Shown piece after piece: positions 1 through 12,250 of a DNA stretch of 64,000 bases. Every line of letters starts with the position of its first letter. The first letter of the stretch is position 1. The position numbers and the translations under genes are program-made. Source of the DNA: Rhyacophila brunnea (taxonomy: Eukaryota > Arthropoda > Insecta > Trichoptera > Rhyacophilidae). The notes below the pieces were generated by a model, which searched no databases, was not told the DNA's origin, and was given only the letters and a program-made list of their open reading frames with translations. The stretch is taken from positions 62,001 through 126,000 of the forward strand of contig JAGYXB010002075.1 of the NCBI GenBank assembly GCA_022495005.1. Direction: 5' to 3'.

Positions 1-1589
1 TTGATATAAATATAGGTATTTTATTTCCCATTATACTTGTATTTTTGCGAGTTTTTCTTTCTAAATGTTGCGCGTATATGAATACAACTGTCAAAGATGT
101 GCGTTTTTGTATATGCGTGTGTGCATATTCGAATATCCTAACTTAAAGAAAGCTGCTTGCCGATAATTTTCGATTTGTGTATTTAAACGTGAGAACGTAT
201 CTATGGCGTGACTCTTTATATATATATATGAAAATCCAAAATGTGGCTCTCATTGGCCTCATGTATCCACATCCCTGCTATAGGGTATGGAAACATTAAA
301 ACTAATTATTAAAATCCTAACTGTAAGGTGTGTTTTTCTACATTCAATTAATAAACATTATTTTCTCAATTACATTATATGTTTTTCATTTTATAATAGA
401 TAATATTATAATATACAGGGTTTTTATATAAAAAATAGTGCCAGGCAGCTAAATATTAATGTATAATTTACAAGTTTTTCGAATTATTTTCAGAATTTTG
501 AAATTCCCATAATACTTGAATAACTTTACTTAGAAGGTTTTTTTTAAGAAAATAGATGCAAAAATAACGATTTTTCTTAGAAAAATTAGAGTTGGCTGCA
601 TTGAAGAATGAACAATCTAAAAAACCCGTTTTGCACAAAACAGCCTGGACTGCTAAAACACCAAAATTTCATAGATTTTATGCTTTTATCTCTTTATAAG
701 TTACACAAAATCATATAAATATATAATATCTATTATTCAAAAGGTATAAATAGTATACAGAGGCTTTGTGGATTTAAAGAAACACACTTTACATAAAAGT
801 GCTTCTATCTCTGTTTGAGGTTTGTGTGGATCGGCTGCTTTGCGTATAACTACGCTCAAATGATATACCATGCCAATAAAAATTGATATCGGTCAGTCGT
901 CCTCGCCTTTTGCTCCAAACAGAATAATTACATGTGAGATATATCGAACATTTTAATGAAGATAGTATTTTTTCCTGTTACAATAGTGAACGATCAAGAA
1001 CATTAAATTGCTCATATCTCCAAACTATGTTTCTGTGGCATATCATTGTCTTGCAATAACCCCTTCATATATGGTTGCAAAATTTACATCCTATAAGTGC
1101 CTGAATTCTTCAGCGGAGACTATAAAATAATCAGAACCAAAGCGAAAATATATATACTTAATAAAAAACAATAAATTATTCAGACTTCTCAAAAGTGCAA
1201 GAACGCCTACAAATTTCTCACCTATTACATATTGGAACAAAAAACTTGATCTTGGAATGCGATTAGCGAAAGTACAAAATCCTAATGATAAACGCCGTGT
1301 GAAAGACACAAGGAAAAATATTTTTAAATATATGAGAGTCAAAAATACACCCCTGACGTGAAGTTGTAATGATTGTTAAGTTTAAAATATATGTACTTAA
1401 TAAGTGATGTATAATTTATAATAATCAAACAAAAACTAACAAGTGTAATATTGTGTCCTGTCGATTTTAGTGATCTAAAATGCCGGTCAGTTAGAAAACC
1501 AAACCATCTCTACCCAAATAACGTGTAATATTAGTAACAATTTCTCAAATGTTTATATCATAATTAATTATTAGCCTACATTATCTTGA
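1..1589. other. AT-rich intergenic sequence
   Basis: No coding region, RNA gene or repeat recognised. Short open frames here, such as 1091-1342 on the minus strand, have AT-driven composition and no recognisable protein character. Confidence 0.5.
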
Positions 1590-1730
1590 AAATACCTCAG
1601 ATATATACTAACTAGAAAAAATTCCATTTGAAAAAAATACGATGACTGACAGGATTTGAACCCGTATATCCACTGGTATCGCGCCAATATACTTTAGCCA
1701 ATTAAACTACAAGCCTCCTACTTAATTACG
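1590..1730 (-). repeat. tRNA-derived SINE-like repeat (family 2), minus copy
   Basis: Read on the minus strand, this starts with CGTAATTAAG at 1730. A tRNA-like head follows, with an A-box-like TAGTTTAATTGG and a B-box GGTTCAAATCC, then a T-rich tail. It matches the plus-oriented copy at 1805-1955 and the copy at 63457-63600. Tail boundaries are approximate. It is too degenerate for a functional tRNA, and a Pol III-derived SINE head is the best reading. Confidence 0.65.
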
Positions 1731-1804
1731 ACAATTTTAACCGGTAAGCTTTACATGAAATGCTTGAAAATGCAAATTGCGTTATTATTTATTATCAGAA
1801 TTAT

Positions 1805-1955
1805 CGTAATTAAGTAGAAGGCCTGTAGCTTAATTATTTAAAGCATATTGGCGCGATACCGGTAGATATACAAGTTCAAATCCCGTCAAGCGTCGTATTT
1901 TTTTCAAATTTGATTTTTACTAGTAGGTATATAATATTTGAGGTGTCTCAAATCT
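1805..1955 (+). repeat. tRNA-derived SINE-like repeat (family 2), plus copy
   Basis: This copy lies head to head with the minus copy at 1590-1730, separated by about 74 bp, so the pair forms an inverted repeat with arms of about 140-150 bp. The A-box-like TAGCTTAATTATT is near 1826 and the B-box-like AGTTCAAATCC is at 1873-1883. The two arms differ at scattered positions, which suggests age or two independent insertions. Confidence 0.65.
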
Positions 1956-2324
1956 TGTGAATATTCGATGAATAAAAGAAATAGTTTATTAATAATTAAT
2001 ATCCCTTTACAAAATACCTACCCTTCATATTATTGTCCTAATAATAATAAATCTAACTGCGCAGCGATATAGAATTTTACGCTTTGTTGTTTTCACTTTT
2101 ACTGCAAAATAAACGTGATTCAAGCTAATACAAAAGCAAACCTCCACTCTTATCCCGAAAATTAAGGACCCCTGAGAATCCTCTCACTGGATTTGGTTAG
2201 AAAGAATTATCATGTAGGTATATAAATATATTAAAAAATATATTATTATACATGGAACCGTATAGTTAAAAAGTAATTACTTATGTAACTGATTATACAT
2301 TATAAATATTATATTGAGTATTAA

Positions 2325-3716
2325 GGGGGGACATGCTCGTCGAAGGTCAAAATTGAGTTTTTATTGTATTTTCAAACCATGATCCTGGACACTCCTTAAA
2401 CGTTGTAGATAATCTTATTATATAATTTTGTAGCCTTATTATCCTTTATAGTTATTTTAAACATTTGATGACTGCATAAAGTATTTTTGTTACATAAAAT
2501 AGTATTCTTTTTAACCTCTCGCTCTAATGTTTTAGAATATAGTCATATTTCGGTACATAACTGTGCAGTGGTGTTAAGATTTTTACATTTATTCATTTTT
2601 AAACGCATTTATGAAACCATTAGTATAATTTAATACGAGATAATTTTTGTAAAATATTCACGATAAAAAATTATATTGATAATCTCTGTGATCCCAAATT
2701 TGACAAGAATTAGGCATTTTATTATTCAAAAAATCGGCAAGATTAACACATTTGAAGATGATTCTAAAGATATTTATTATAAGTTATGTCTTTGACCATT
2801 CAAGTGTGATAAAATTTTTATGAATAATGATTGCTTTATAATAATTATTGACCTAAGAATAAGGTAGTGTTTTTTTGAAATACGCCATTTCTTTTGTCAT
2901 TCCCTAGTGGTTAAGCTACAACATACGGCCGTAGCCATAAAATGACAAACTATAATTAAAGTAAGGAGTAAAATTGTGTTAACGCGCGTGTTTGAACATG
3001 TACTTAACCGAATTTATTTTTATTTTTTTTTAAACGGTACATGTTCAAACACGCGCGTTAATATCATTTTACTCTTTACTTCAATTTTAGTTTGTCAATT
3101 TACGGCTACGGCCGTATGTTGTAGCTTAACCACTGGGGAATGACAAAAGAAATGGCGTATTTCAAAAAAAACACTACCTTATTCTTAGGCCAATAATTAT
3201 TATAAAGCAATCATTATTCATAAGATGTTTATCACACTTGAATGGTCAAAGACATAGCTTATAATGAGTATCTTTAGAATTATCTTCAAATGTGTTAATC
3301 TTGCCCATTTTTTGAATTATAAAATGCCCAATTTTGTCAAATTTGGGATCACAGAGATTATCAATATAATTTTTTATCGTGAATATTTCACAAAAATTAT
3401 CTCGTAATAAATTATACTAATGGTTTCACAAATGCGTTTAAAAATTAATAAACGTAAAAAATTCTAACACCACTGCACAGTTATGTACCGAAATATGACT
3501 ATATTCTAAAACATTAGAGCGAGAGGTTTAAAAGAATACTATTTTATGTAAAAAAAATACTTCATGCAGTCATCAAATGTTTAAAATAACTATAAAGGAT
3601 AATAAGGCTTCAAAATTATATAAATAGATTATCTACAACGTTTAAGGAGTGTCCAGGATCATGGTTTGAAGATACAATAAAAACTCAATTTTGACCTTCG
3701 ACGAGCATGTCCCCCC
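2325..3716. mobile_element. Foldback (long inverted repeat) DNA element, full copy
   Basis: Two arms, 2325-3003 and 3038-3716, are near-perfect reverse complements of equal length (679 bp) around a 34-nt loop (3004-3037). The element opens with GGGGGG and closes with CCCCCC. The left flank is TTAA (2321-2324); the right flank reads TTGC, so a TTAA target duplication would need to have decayed on that side. There is no coding capacity. The structure fits a nonautonomous foldback element, possibly piggyBac-like if TTAA is the real target, but the superfamily is an inference. Confidence 0.8.
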
Positions 3717-4934
3717 TTGCAACTGCATGTAAGATGTATTTTATACGGTTTATTAAGTCCTATAAAACAATATAAATATATACAATGTAAATATCAGAAA
3801 TCGGTGAATATATTTTAATTAATAAGATTTACTGCGATATCAAAACATAATAGCAAGTACCTATCGTAAAAACTTACGTTTAAGATAAAATTAATACACA
3901 AGTGAATGTTTATTATTTTCCGTTCAAGAAAATAACTTTCATAATAGTATATTACCTAATCAATTATTATGGAAGCGTTTGGTTGACATTTATCTAAAAA
4001 TACTAAAGTTTTAAATTCATAATTGATCTTTATTTTAAGCCATCCCCTATCGAAGGTTTGTCAGCGTCAGGGAGATTTTTGCTTTACCGTCTGCTATCTG
4101 GAATAGTTCAATACATCTTCACGCATACCAATCATATGACATGATATATTTATCAACTACGTATTCTGTGGTCTTTTTTGCAAGAAATGCTTTGCCTTTG
4201 TCATCTTATAATAAGACCGGTGTACAGTAGTTTTCTAATTTTGATTCTACACAGAACATTTTGATCATTTCTCATTCGTCTGAGGATGTCAATATTTGTC
4301 ACTCTGCTAGTCTATGGAATTATAAAGATATGTCTATTTCTATATACTTATGATTCCCAACATTTTTTGTTTGAAGAAACCGTTGAAAAAAATTTAGAAA
4401 TCTCACAAAACTCCCACTTGGCTAACACGCATTACAGTCCAGTGTGATAAATTACAAAATGGCCAGCAAAGCAAAGTTGTATTTTTCGTATATTTTCCTT
4501 AATCCATCTTCCCCTTTGAATGTCATATTCTAAGCAACGCACCATTTCTTCGCCATTGTATGTCACTGCTGATAAAGCAAACAATAATTAGTAAGTACGT
4601 ATTGAAAAATATGACGTATTATTATTTCAATACACCAGAATTACTCAATTTTTGATCCTTCAAATAGCTGTTAGAAAAATTCTCTTCCGAAGTAGGTAGT
4701 TCAATAATAAATTAATATAATGCGTTGTTTAAACCTAAACAATCTCAAATTTCTAAAGTTTCCTTGCTTAAATGTAAGCTTTTAGCCTATTATCACAAAG
4801 GTAGGTGTACCTACCTTTTGGGTGAGCTTTTCCCAATTCTCGACAAGCTCCAGGATTCTGCACTAGTCCAGACAACCACAACTTGAAGGTTTCAACTTTC
4901 AGTTATACGTACTGTTTGATGTTTGGACGCTACC
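3717..4934. other. AT-rich intergenic sequence
   Basis: No gene or clear repeat recognised. The stretch around 4430-4580 is slightly GC-richer, but I could not link it to any family. Confidence 0.45.
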
Positions 4935-5186
4935 ATATGTGTCGCTAGATTTCAAAATCAGCCAAGTCCATAATAGATGAATAGGAGAAAAACAGCTTTT
5001 TGTTTTCTTAAATACACAAGGGTGAAAGTTTATATTATTTCGAGTATAGAATATATAAAATTAATAAATTCCACATTTTGATAATGCAGAAATGTTAGAA
5101 AACAGTAGTTCTTTAGCAATTCACAAAAAAAGTAAAAAAATACCTAAAGGTGGACTTGGCTTATTTTGAAATGTAGCGACACATAT
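4935..5186. repeat. Inverted-repeat (MITE-like) element
   Basis: Terminal arms 4935-4969 and 5152-5186 are 35-bp reverse complements with about two mismatches (one arm contains TGTGTCGCTAGATTTCAAAA). Weaker pairing may continue outward on both sides. The middle is AT-rich and noncoding. No target duplication was identified. Confidence 0.6.
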
Positions 5187-5304
5187 ATCCAAAAAATAAT
5201 CGACATCAAACCTTCCACAGCCTCAGGTTTAGGTGGAGGTTTCGATCGCTAAAAAGACATCTCGTTTTGAGAAAGTCATTCCTTGCAATTCCAAGTCTTG
5301 TTAA

Positions 5305-6206
5305 GGGGGGACATGCTCGTCGAAGGTCAAAATTGAGTTTTTATTGTATTTTCAAACCATGATACTGGACACTCCTTAAACGTTGTAGATAATCTATTTA
5401 TATAATTTTGAAGCCTTATTATTCTTTATAGTTATTTTGAACATTTGATGACTGCATAAAGTATTTTTGTTACATAAAATAGTATTCTTTTAAACCTCTC
5501 GCTCTAATGTTTTAGAATATAGTCATATTTCGGTACATGTTTAAACACGCGCGTTAATATCATTTTACTCCCTACTTTAATTATAGTTTGTCAATTTATA
5601 GCTACGGCCGTATGTTGTAGCTTAACCACTGGGGAATGACAAAAGAAATGGCGTATTTCAAAAAAACACTACCTTATTCTTAGGTCAATAATTATTATAA
5701 AGCAATCATTATTCATAAGATGTTTATCACACTTGAATGGTCAAAGACATAGCTTATAATAAATATCTTTAGAATTATCTTCAAATGTGTTAATCTTGCC
5801 GATTTTTTGAATAATAAAATGCCTAATTTTTGTCAAATTTGGGATCACAGAGATTATCAATATAATTTTTTATCGTGAATATTTTACAAAAATTATCTCG
5901 TAATAAATTTAACTAATGGCTTTATAAATGCGTTTAAAAATTAATAAATGTAAAAAATCTTAACACCACTGCACAGTTATGTACCGAAATATGACTATAT
6001 TCTAAAACATTAGAGCGAGAGGTTTAAAAGAATACTATTTTATGTAACAAAAATACTTCATGCAGTCATCAAATGTTTAAATTAACTATAAAGGATAATA
6101 AGGCTTTAAAATTATATAAATAGATTATCTGCAACGTTTAGGGAGTGTCCAGGATCATGGTTTGAAAATACAATAAAAACTCAATTTTGACCTACGACGA
6201 GCACGT
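5305..6206. mobile_element. Foldback element, internally deleted copy
   Basis: Second copy of the 2325-3716 element, again with TTAA immediately to the left (5301-5304). The left arm runs only to CGGTACAT (5531-5538), then jumps to the sequence that follows the CGGTACAT at 3035-3042 in the full copy, so about 484 bp are missing between two 8-bp direct repeats. The right arm is otherwise complete, but its last bases are lost: after GCACGT the C-run is absent. Confidence 0.8.
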
Positions 6207-7047
6207 GGGCCGATTGTAGTCACTGTTCCCATGTTTCAGTGATAATAACAATCAAATAATATCGGTATTTTTTAACTTCAAAAAATTATCATGTCATGTT
6301 ATTCTTATTATAAATTCAGTTCAATAAAAATAGTATCTAATACAATATTATTTTATCTTCAATTATTAATAGTATATAAGTATATAATATGTTGAAACGT
6401 ATTACGAATCGTGCTGTTTCTTTTAACTTAATGTATTTAATTAATAATTATAAATATTTTAACTTGTTTCTTACTTAAATTACATGTTTATAATATATAA
6501 CTGATGACCCAATATTTCATTCAAGCATTTTTCACTAATAACTTGATCTACAAAAATCTTTGTAATGATTGTAGTAACTCAATAAAAAAACTTCATTTAG
6601 TTATTTTAGAATATTTTTCTTAATATCATATTATTATGCTTATAGTATTTTGCAGCCATAGGGCTCAAAAATATTTTCCTGTAGAGAGAGAACTATATTA
6701 GGAATATTAATTTACATTTTTTTGTTATGATATCATTTTTCATATTTGGTAGTTGTAGCCCCTTACTCAGCGTCCTCTTACATCTAGCATGTGGACGGAA
6801 AAGGTGCCTGATAATATAATTTCTTCTTATTGTGGTGACATTGTATATCGGAGGTCGGCCAACATCATGGCACTCTTCACATCGTCGTCTAATACCTGGA
6901 ATATTCCAACAAAGTTTCATTTTTACCAATCGCAAGACTTAAGCTTGATATCACAACTTTTAAATATTGTATAATACAATTAGTATGCAATTAATTCACT
7001 CTTATATATTTTTAGCTATTTTTAAAATCATTGACTGAACGATAATC
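6207..7047. other. AT-rich intergenic sequence
   Basis: No gene or repeat recognised. The overlapping short open frames at 6693-6974 on both strands show no recognisable protein character. Confidence 0.5.
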
Positions 7048-7311
7048 ATATGAGTGGTTCACAAGCATAGTGAAACAAGTCCATTCTGGTTATTTTAGAG
7101 TAAGCTAGGTTCAAACATAATTGTTGAGTATTTCTTATTCTGAAAGGGTATAATGTTTCTTACATAATAACTTAAATGTCTCAAAATAACATTTCTGAAT
7201 TTCAATCATACCCTTACAGAATTAGAAATACTCAAATATTATGTTTGAACCTAACTTACTCAAAAAACCCCAGAATGGACTTGGTTCACTATGCTTGTGA
7301 ACCACTCATAT
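7048..7311. repeat. Palindromic MITE-like element
   Basis: Arms starting ATATGAGTGGTTCACAAGC at 7048 and ending with its reverse complement at 7311 pair over roughly 110 bp each with scattered mismatches. A short noncoding centre lies around 7160-7205. A small open frame at 7176-7391 is a by-product of the palindrome. Confidence 0.65.
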
Positions 7312-7494
7312 ATTTAATTTATTATATATGTGAACTATATATGTATGTGTATACTAACTATATATTATGTGAACATATATTAAATTTATAAATCTCTAAT
7401 ATTATACTATAATGGACACAACCAAAATTTTCAATTCTAAATACAGTTATAATAAATCGTAAAACTGTAATATGTTCCAAAAAATAATAGTTTT

Positions 7495-7540
7495 AATAAT
7501 AATAATAATTAAAAAAATAATGATAATAATAATAAAATGA
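7495..7540. repeat. (AAT)n-type microsatellite
   Basis: Imperfect run of AAT/TAA and GAT triplets. Confidence 0.7.
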
Positions 7541-7900
7541 AAATTTAAATACGTAGTACCGTATAAACTGCATACAAAAAAGTTAAGCGGCTTCCGAATA
7601 TTCATGCAATAGTTGCAACTTGCATGACATGTGCACCTGCGAGTGGAATGATTGTGGCAAACCTGCCGGCAAAAATACGAAATACACCGCGCATAGCATT
7701 TTAACATTTTTACGTTTACGAATTTTCAGATAGCACCACACAACGCTTGAAAAATGAGATTGGCGAGACAATCAGCACTTTTGCATATAAACAGTTATTG
7801 TCGTGATAGTTTAATTTACACGCTATTGCTGACAGAAAATGCATACGCGTTTACAGGCGCAATTGAAAGGTTCGATAATTTGGGGCAAAAACCAAAAAGT

Positions 7901-8212
7901 CTATTTTATACACAAGGCGGCTATCGACGGCTAAAGTTATAAATATTATCACTTTATCATATTTATCTATTGAGGTATTATAATTGTTACAATAAGTTAG
8001 CCGTCTAAACTATCAAACCTGTCTCTCTCGCTCTAAAAGTTAATACAGCCAAGAGAGGGTCTTTTAAAAGATAGTTAATATATTTATAGTAAATATATAT
8101 ATATATTTAGTAAATAGTTGTAAAGATAGTAAAAAAAATATTACAACAATTAACCACCTCAATACATAAATATGAAATTTTTTTGTCGATAGCCGCCTTG
8201 TGTATAAAATAG
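7901..8212. repeat. Inverted-repeat element with 28-bp ends
   Basis: The left end runs CTATTTTATACACAAGGCGG onward to 7928; the right end from about 8185 to 8212 is its reverse complement. If the terminus is CACAAGGCGG, both sides are flanked by TATA. The interior is noncoding and carries a (TA)n tract near 8091-8107. A related fragment lies at 53068-53150. Confidence 0.6.
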
Positions 8213-8331
8213 CTCTGCTGCACTCTTTAATATTGTTCTGTTACAACTATCATCCTGTAATGCAAGTGACGGCACTTCAATACAATAAGAGAAAAATTAA
8301 ATTGTATCTATATTATATTTGGCATTTATTT

Positions 8332-8789
8332 TACAACGTTTTTATTAGCTAGTATTCTTATTTGTCCGGTGGTTGTTTGACCGGTACAAATCTTGCAATC
8401 GATTTTTAATTAACTTCCCAACTAGCTAGACATTTGAAACTTTTATAATATATCAGAACACGATGCCAATACATTTTTAAATACTTTTAGCCATCTTTAA
8501 GTAGAATTGAATTCATTTTCAGTTAATTCTGTTTCGTATGAAAAGTTATTTCGGAAGAAATCCGTAATCCAATCCACTATTATTGGTTGCTAGGGGTCTG
8601 TGGTCCTAGCAACTAAATTATTAATTTATACGTGCATTACTATGGAAATCAAAATGACATTTCAGTATTATTTCTATCAAGTACAATTTTTTTTTATCGT
8701 TTAAGCTAGCAAGTCAAGTTTGTATGATTCAACAGAAAATTTAAAAACGTTGTATATTATAAAAAAGTTCTTTTTATCTTGTAATTATT
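8332..8789 (+). repeat. Interspersed repeat family X, copy A
   Basis: One of six copies in this window (A 8332, B 10505, C 12841 plus strand; D 35305, E 42704, F 45168 minus strand). The family starts with TTACAACGTTTTT, then CGTATTCTTATTTGTCCGG, and ends ACGTTGTATATAAAAAG followed by TCTTGTAATTATT. The short motif ACAACGTTTTT at the start recurs in inverse (AAAAACGTTGT) near the end. It has no coding capacity and no target duplication I could fix, so the class is unresolved; a nonautonomous DNA element is the most likely reading. This copy carries GGTCTGTGGTCCTAGCAAC in its middle. Confidence 0.75.
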
Positions 8790-9648
8790 TGTTATCAATA
8801 CTAATTTGTCTTAATATATTACTATCAACAGATAAATATTTTACCTCTATAGTTAAGTTGATTAAGAATCTTAAAAACTTTTCAATCACTTACCCATGGA
8901 GTTATGAAACTAATAACTGATTAGAATATTAATTAATTTATATGTAATTATATATAATAAACAGTTGCAATCGGTTAATAGAATTATGTCGATGTTATTG
9001 TACAATCAAATTATTAACGAAACAATTTAAAACCTGATTGAAAAAAATATTTCATGTTACACAATAATTATCTGTAACACATTCCCTTTCAAACGGTGAT
9101 GTACTATTACTCCACTAAATTCACACGAAAATATAAAACAAAATTATCGCGTTTTTAATACGTCGATAAATTATATCAGACAAATCCTATATAGTAGATA
9201 TATGGAGATTTTACATCATTTTACGTGCCTATCATTATCAGATCAATAAATTTTAGTATAATATTCTATAAGGCATGGCATATATCGTGTTTAAACGGCA
9301 TACCACCTTTGAACTTCGTTAAATATTTTCGAAAACACTTTAAATCGGCACAGTTTCACTTTTCTTATAGTAGTGGACTTACATTAATATGATGAAATTT
9401 TATTTCATTTTATATACATTGTAAATCACATTTTATTGATTACGCATTATAAAAAAAAATACCTATTTATTAATTATTCAAGTTTACCCAAAAAATCGGT
9501 TAAGAAACTTTTTCCAAGCAAGATGATCCAAAACCACCACTTTGCAATACTGTACATCTTCAAAACTCCTGTGATACAATCCAGCTATGTTAATCTCTTG
9601 ACGTTTTGAACGTCTTGAACTTTCTGAACAACAATAAATTATAACATT
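8790..9648. other. AT-rich intergenic sequence
   Basis: Nothing recognised beyond AT-rich sequence. The frame at 8720-8920 overlaps the end of repeat copy A and is not supported as a gene. Confidence 0.5.
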
Positions 9649-9690
9649 GTGAACTTTTGTGAACTTTTGTGAACTTTTGTGAACGTGAAC
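9649..9690 (+). repeat. Short tandem repeat, 10-bp unit
   Basis: Three consecutive GTGAACTTTT units followed by two partial GTGAAC units. Confidence 0.85.
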
Positions 9691-10504
9691 AATATATAGA
9701 CCCTTTTAATATTGCTATGAGTTTTATTCTGGTAACTTATGTGGTCACCACCTACTGCAAGACCTTGGCCTGCGACTCTTTGCATGATCGACCTCCACTT
9801 CCAACCCTCGGAGCTAGCCGCGGATTTGGAGGCTCGTCACTCTAATAGTCTAAGTATTTTTTTAGTCCTCAGTTTTGTACAATATAATATGCAAAGTATA
9901 CTATACTACTACTTACTAGTAATACTATATAAGATAGAGGTAAGAGTGTTCGTTGTCAGTGTGTGTTTACCTTTGGTGAGTGTACACGATGCCTGAAGAT
10001 GCCAAAAGGCGAAACCCGGGTCGCAAAAAAACTACTTAAATGGAATAGTACAGAGCTTGAATCTATTAGAATTTATAATATGCAAAGCTTTCATTGCTGA
10101 CGACTCTTTCACTATTATCAATAGATCAATATGTAGATTTTTTTGTGTCAGAGGGTTTGTTTTGACTATACCTAATTAAAATAACGGATTTAGAGCGATT
10201 TAAAATTATGTATTTTACTTTTTACATGAGATGTAAGATGTTGATGGAAGACCCTGGGGTTTCTGTTTTGAAGACAGTGGTCGAAATCGGTCATCTTTTG
10301 ACTGCTAAAATAGTCAAGCGTATTAGAAACAACAAAATAAGCAAATAAATTCAAAGAGCTAATGCAATCACTATTTTGAAAACTGTTAATGTATCCAGAG
10401 AACTGAAGGAGATATTTTATAAACCTAGGATATCAATAGTTTTATAATTAATGTTAGTTTATAATTATTATAATAATATGTATCTATGTATATCATTTAA
10501 TCTC
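9691..10504. other. Intergenic; GC-richer unclassified patch at 9739-10030
   Basis: The segment 9739-10030 is clearly GC-richer than its surroundings and ends with a short coding-like run at 9990-10038 (MPEDAKRRNPGRKKTT). I could not assign it to a family; a decayed transposable element is the most economical guess. Confidence 0.3.
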
Positions 10505-10944
10505 ATTACAAAGTTTTTTTTAGGTCGTATTCTTATTTGTCCGGTGGTTGTTTGTCCGGTATAAATCTTACAATCAATTTTTAACTAACTTTCCAACTAG
10601 CTAGACATTTGAAACTTTTAGAATATATCAGAACAAATGCATTTTTAACAATTTTAGCCATCTTTAAGTAGAATTGAATTCATTTTTAGTTAATTCTGTT
10701 TTGTATGAAAAGTTATTTCGATACCATTATTAATTGGTTGCTAGCGGTCCTAGCAACTAAATTATTATAAATAATATATACGTGCGTTACTATGGAAATC
10801 AATATGAAATGACATTTCATTATTCAGTATTTCTATCAAGTACAATTTTTTTGATCGTTTAAGCTAGTCAAGTCAAGTTTATATGATTCAACAGAAAATT
10901 TAAAAACGTTGTATATAAAAAGTTTCTTTTATCTTGTAATTATT
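10505..10944 (+). repeat. Interspersed repeat family X, copy B
   Basis: Aligns with copy A along its length, with a small internal deletion after the GAAAAGTTATTTCG segment and a shortened spacer in the middle. Lacks the extra segment shared by copies C and D. Confidence 0.75.
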
Positions 10945-11699
10945 TTATTTTGTTTTACAATTTTATTATTATTATGTAGCCATAATATATTAATTCCCCG
11001 TGTAATTTTCTTTATTACAATTTATGATTTTAAAAAACTTTAACTTAATTAATTAATTAATTGTTAATTTATTTCAACCTCTCCTTAAGCCGCCACCTAG
11101 TTGAAAATAAATAATAAACCATCAATCAAATAAAATTAATTTTTAATATATTATATAAAAAGAACCTGCTTTTTTCTGCATTGAAAAGTAAATATAACGA
11201 TGTGTAAAAATATAAAAACAAAAAATCATTTCATACCTGTGGTTTTAATTTTGGCACGCTACAAAATTAATTATATTTTAACATCTATCTACTTACTTAG
11301 AATATAAAAAAGCATCACAAAGATTTTTGTATTGTATTGAATTATTATATAACTTTAGCAGGAAATAATGTTAATATTTGATTAAATAAATTCTTTCATA
11401 CTCCATGCAATTTAATTTAATTCCATGGAAGCTGCAATGTAGAAATCGATATTCATTATGAAAACATCTCAATACTCGTTTTTAAGGCCTACTTATTTTA
11501 ATCGAATCATCTTGTATTATAATATTATTTACCTGATATAAGACGCGTTCATTGAAAGTTATATAACATTATTTTCTTCTGTAGTACTTCTCAGACTGAT
11601 TTTTATTTTAAAATATCTTCCATAACGATTTTATAATATCAATGTTTATTTGAATCTGCCAAAGAAATATGAAACATTCGGCGCCAACATTACATTTTA
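10945..11699. other. AT-rich intergenic sequence
   Basis: No gene or repeat recognised. Confidence 0.5.
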
Positions 11700-11900
11700 A
11701 AAGAATCATTTTGCCTTTCGTTTCCTAGTCCTCAAAGTCCATAACTCGACGCTGTACAAAAATATGGAGACCTAATGTTTTCACAAGCATCATTTTCGTG
11801 GAAATTGAAATTTCTCGATTCTTTCATTTAGTGATAAGACGTGTCATCGCATTTTTTGCCTTTTCAACTAATAGTCGATCCCAAATATACGCATTCTGCA
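11700..11900 (-). pseudogene. RTE-like LINE reverse transcriptase fragment
   Basis: On the minus strand this encodes, across one frameshift, ECVYLGSTIS and then AKNAMTRLITK and STKMMLVKTL. This is the order seen downstream of the catalytic domain in RTE-type reverse transcriptases: the conserved YLG motif, then the segment leading to the LVKTL region. Internal stops show it is dead. It is truncated at both ends, and upstream parts of the same element may survive to about 12250 beyond the segment at 11901-12150. Confidence 0.6.
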
Positions 11901-12150
11901 GTTTTTTTTTTTTTTTAATATTGTTCAGTGCAGACTGGATAACCTGAAGAGACTAGTAGTCTTGAAGTAGCCTCCATGGAAAAAAAGCAGATAGAGATTG
12001 TCGCCACGTTGGAGTGATCAAATAAAGGAGCATACTGGGGGCAGCCTTCGCCTTGAGAGTTGAGAGGGGTGGAAAGTCTTGGTCGCTCACGGACGCTCGC
12101 TGATGGAATTTCAACGTAGTCACGATCCTTAGCCATGAGATAATGACCAA
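11901..12150 (-). repeat. Poly(A)-tailed retroposed segment
   Basis: Read on the minus strand, a GC-richer segment beginning near 12150 ends in a run of about 15 A (T-run from about 11901 on the plus strand). It lies between RTE-like sequence on both sides and therefore looks like a secondary insertion. It contains a 73-codon frame on the minus strand (11915-12136: MAKDRDYVEIP...) of unknown nature. Alternatives are a SINE/LINE 3' end or a processed pseudogene. Confidence 0.4.
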
Positions 12151-12250
12151 GGAAAAAAATATTTAAATCAATCTTGACAAACTTAATTTAATTCAGACCT
12201 TAGCCACATTCATCCTCCATTTATTTACGTCGAAAAGGACTCTTGTTTCT

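Noticed and set aside
2551..3042. Assembly artefact as the source of the inverted repeat at 2325-3716
   Set aside because: The arms are not identical, and a second independent copy with its own differences exists at 5305-6206, so a real repeat family is more likely.
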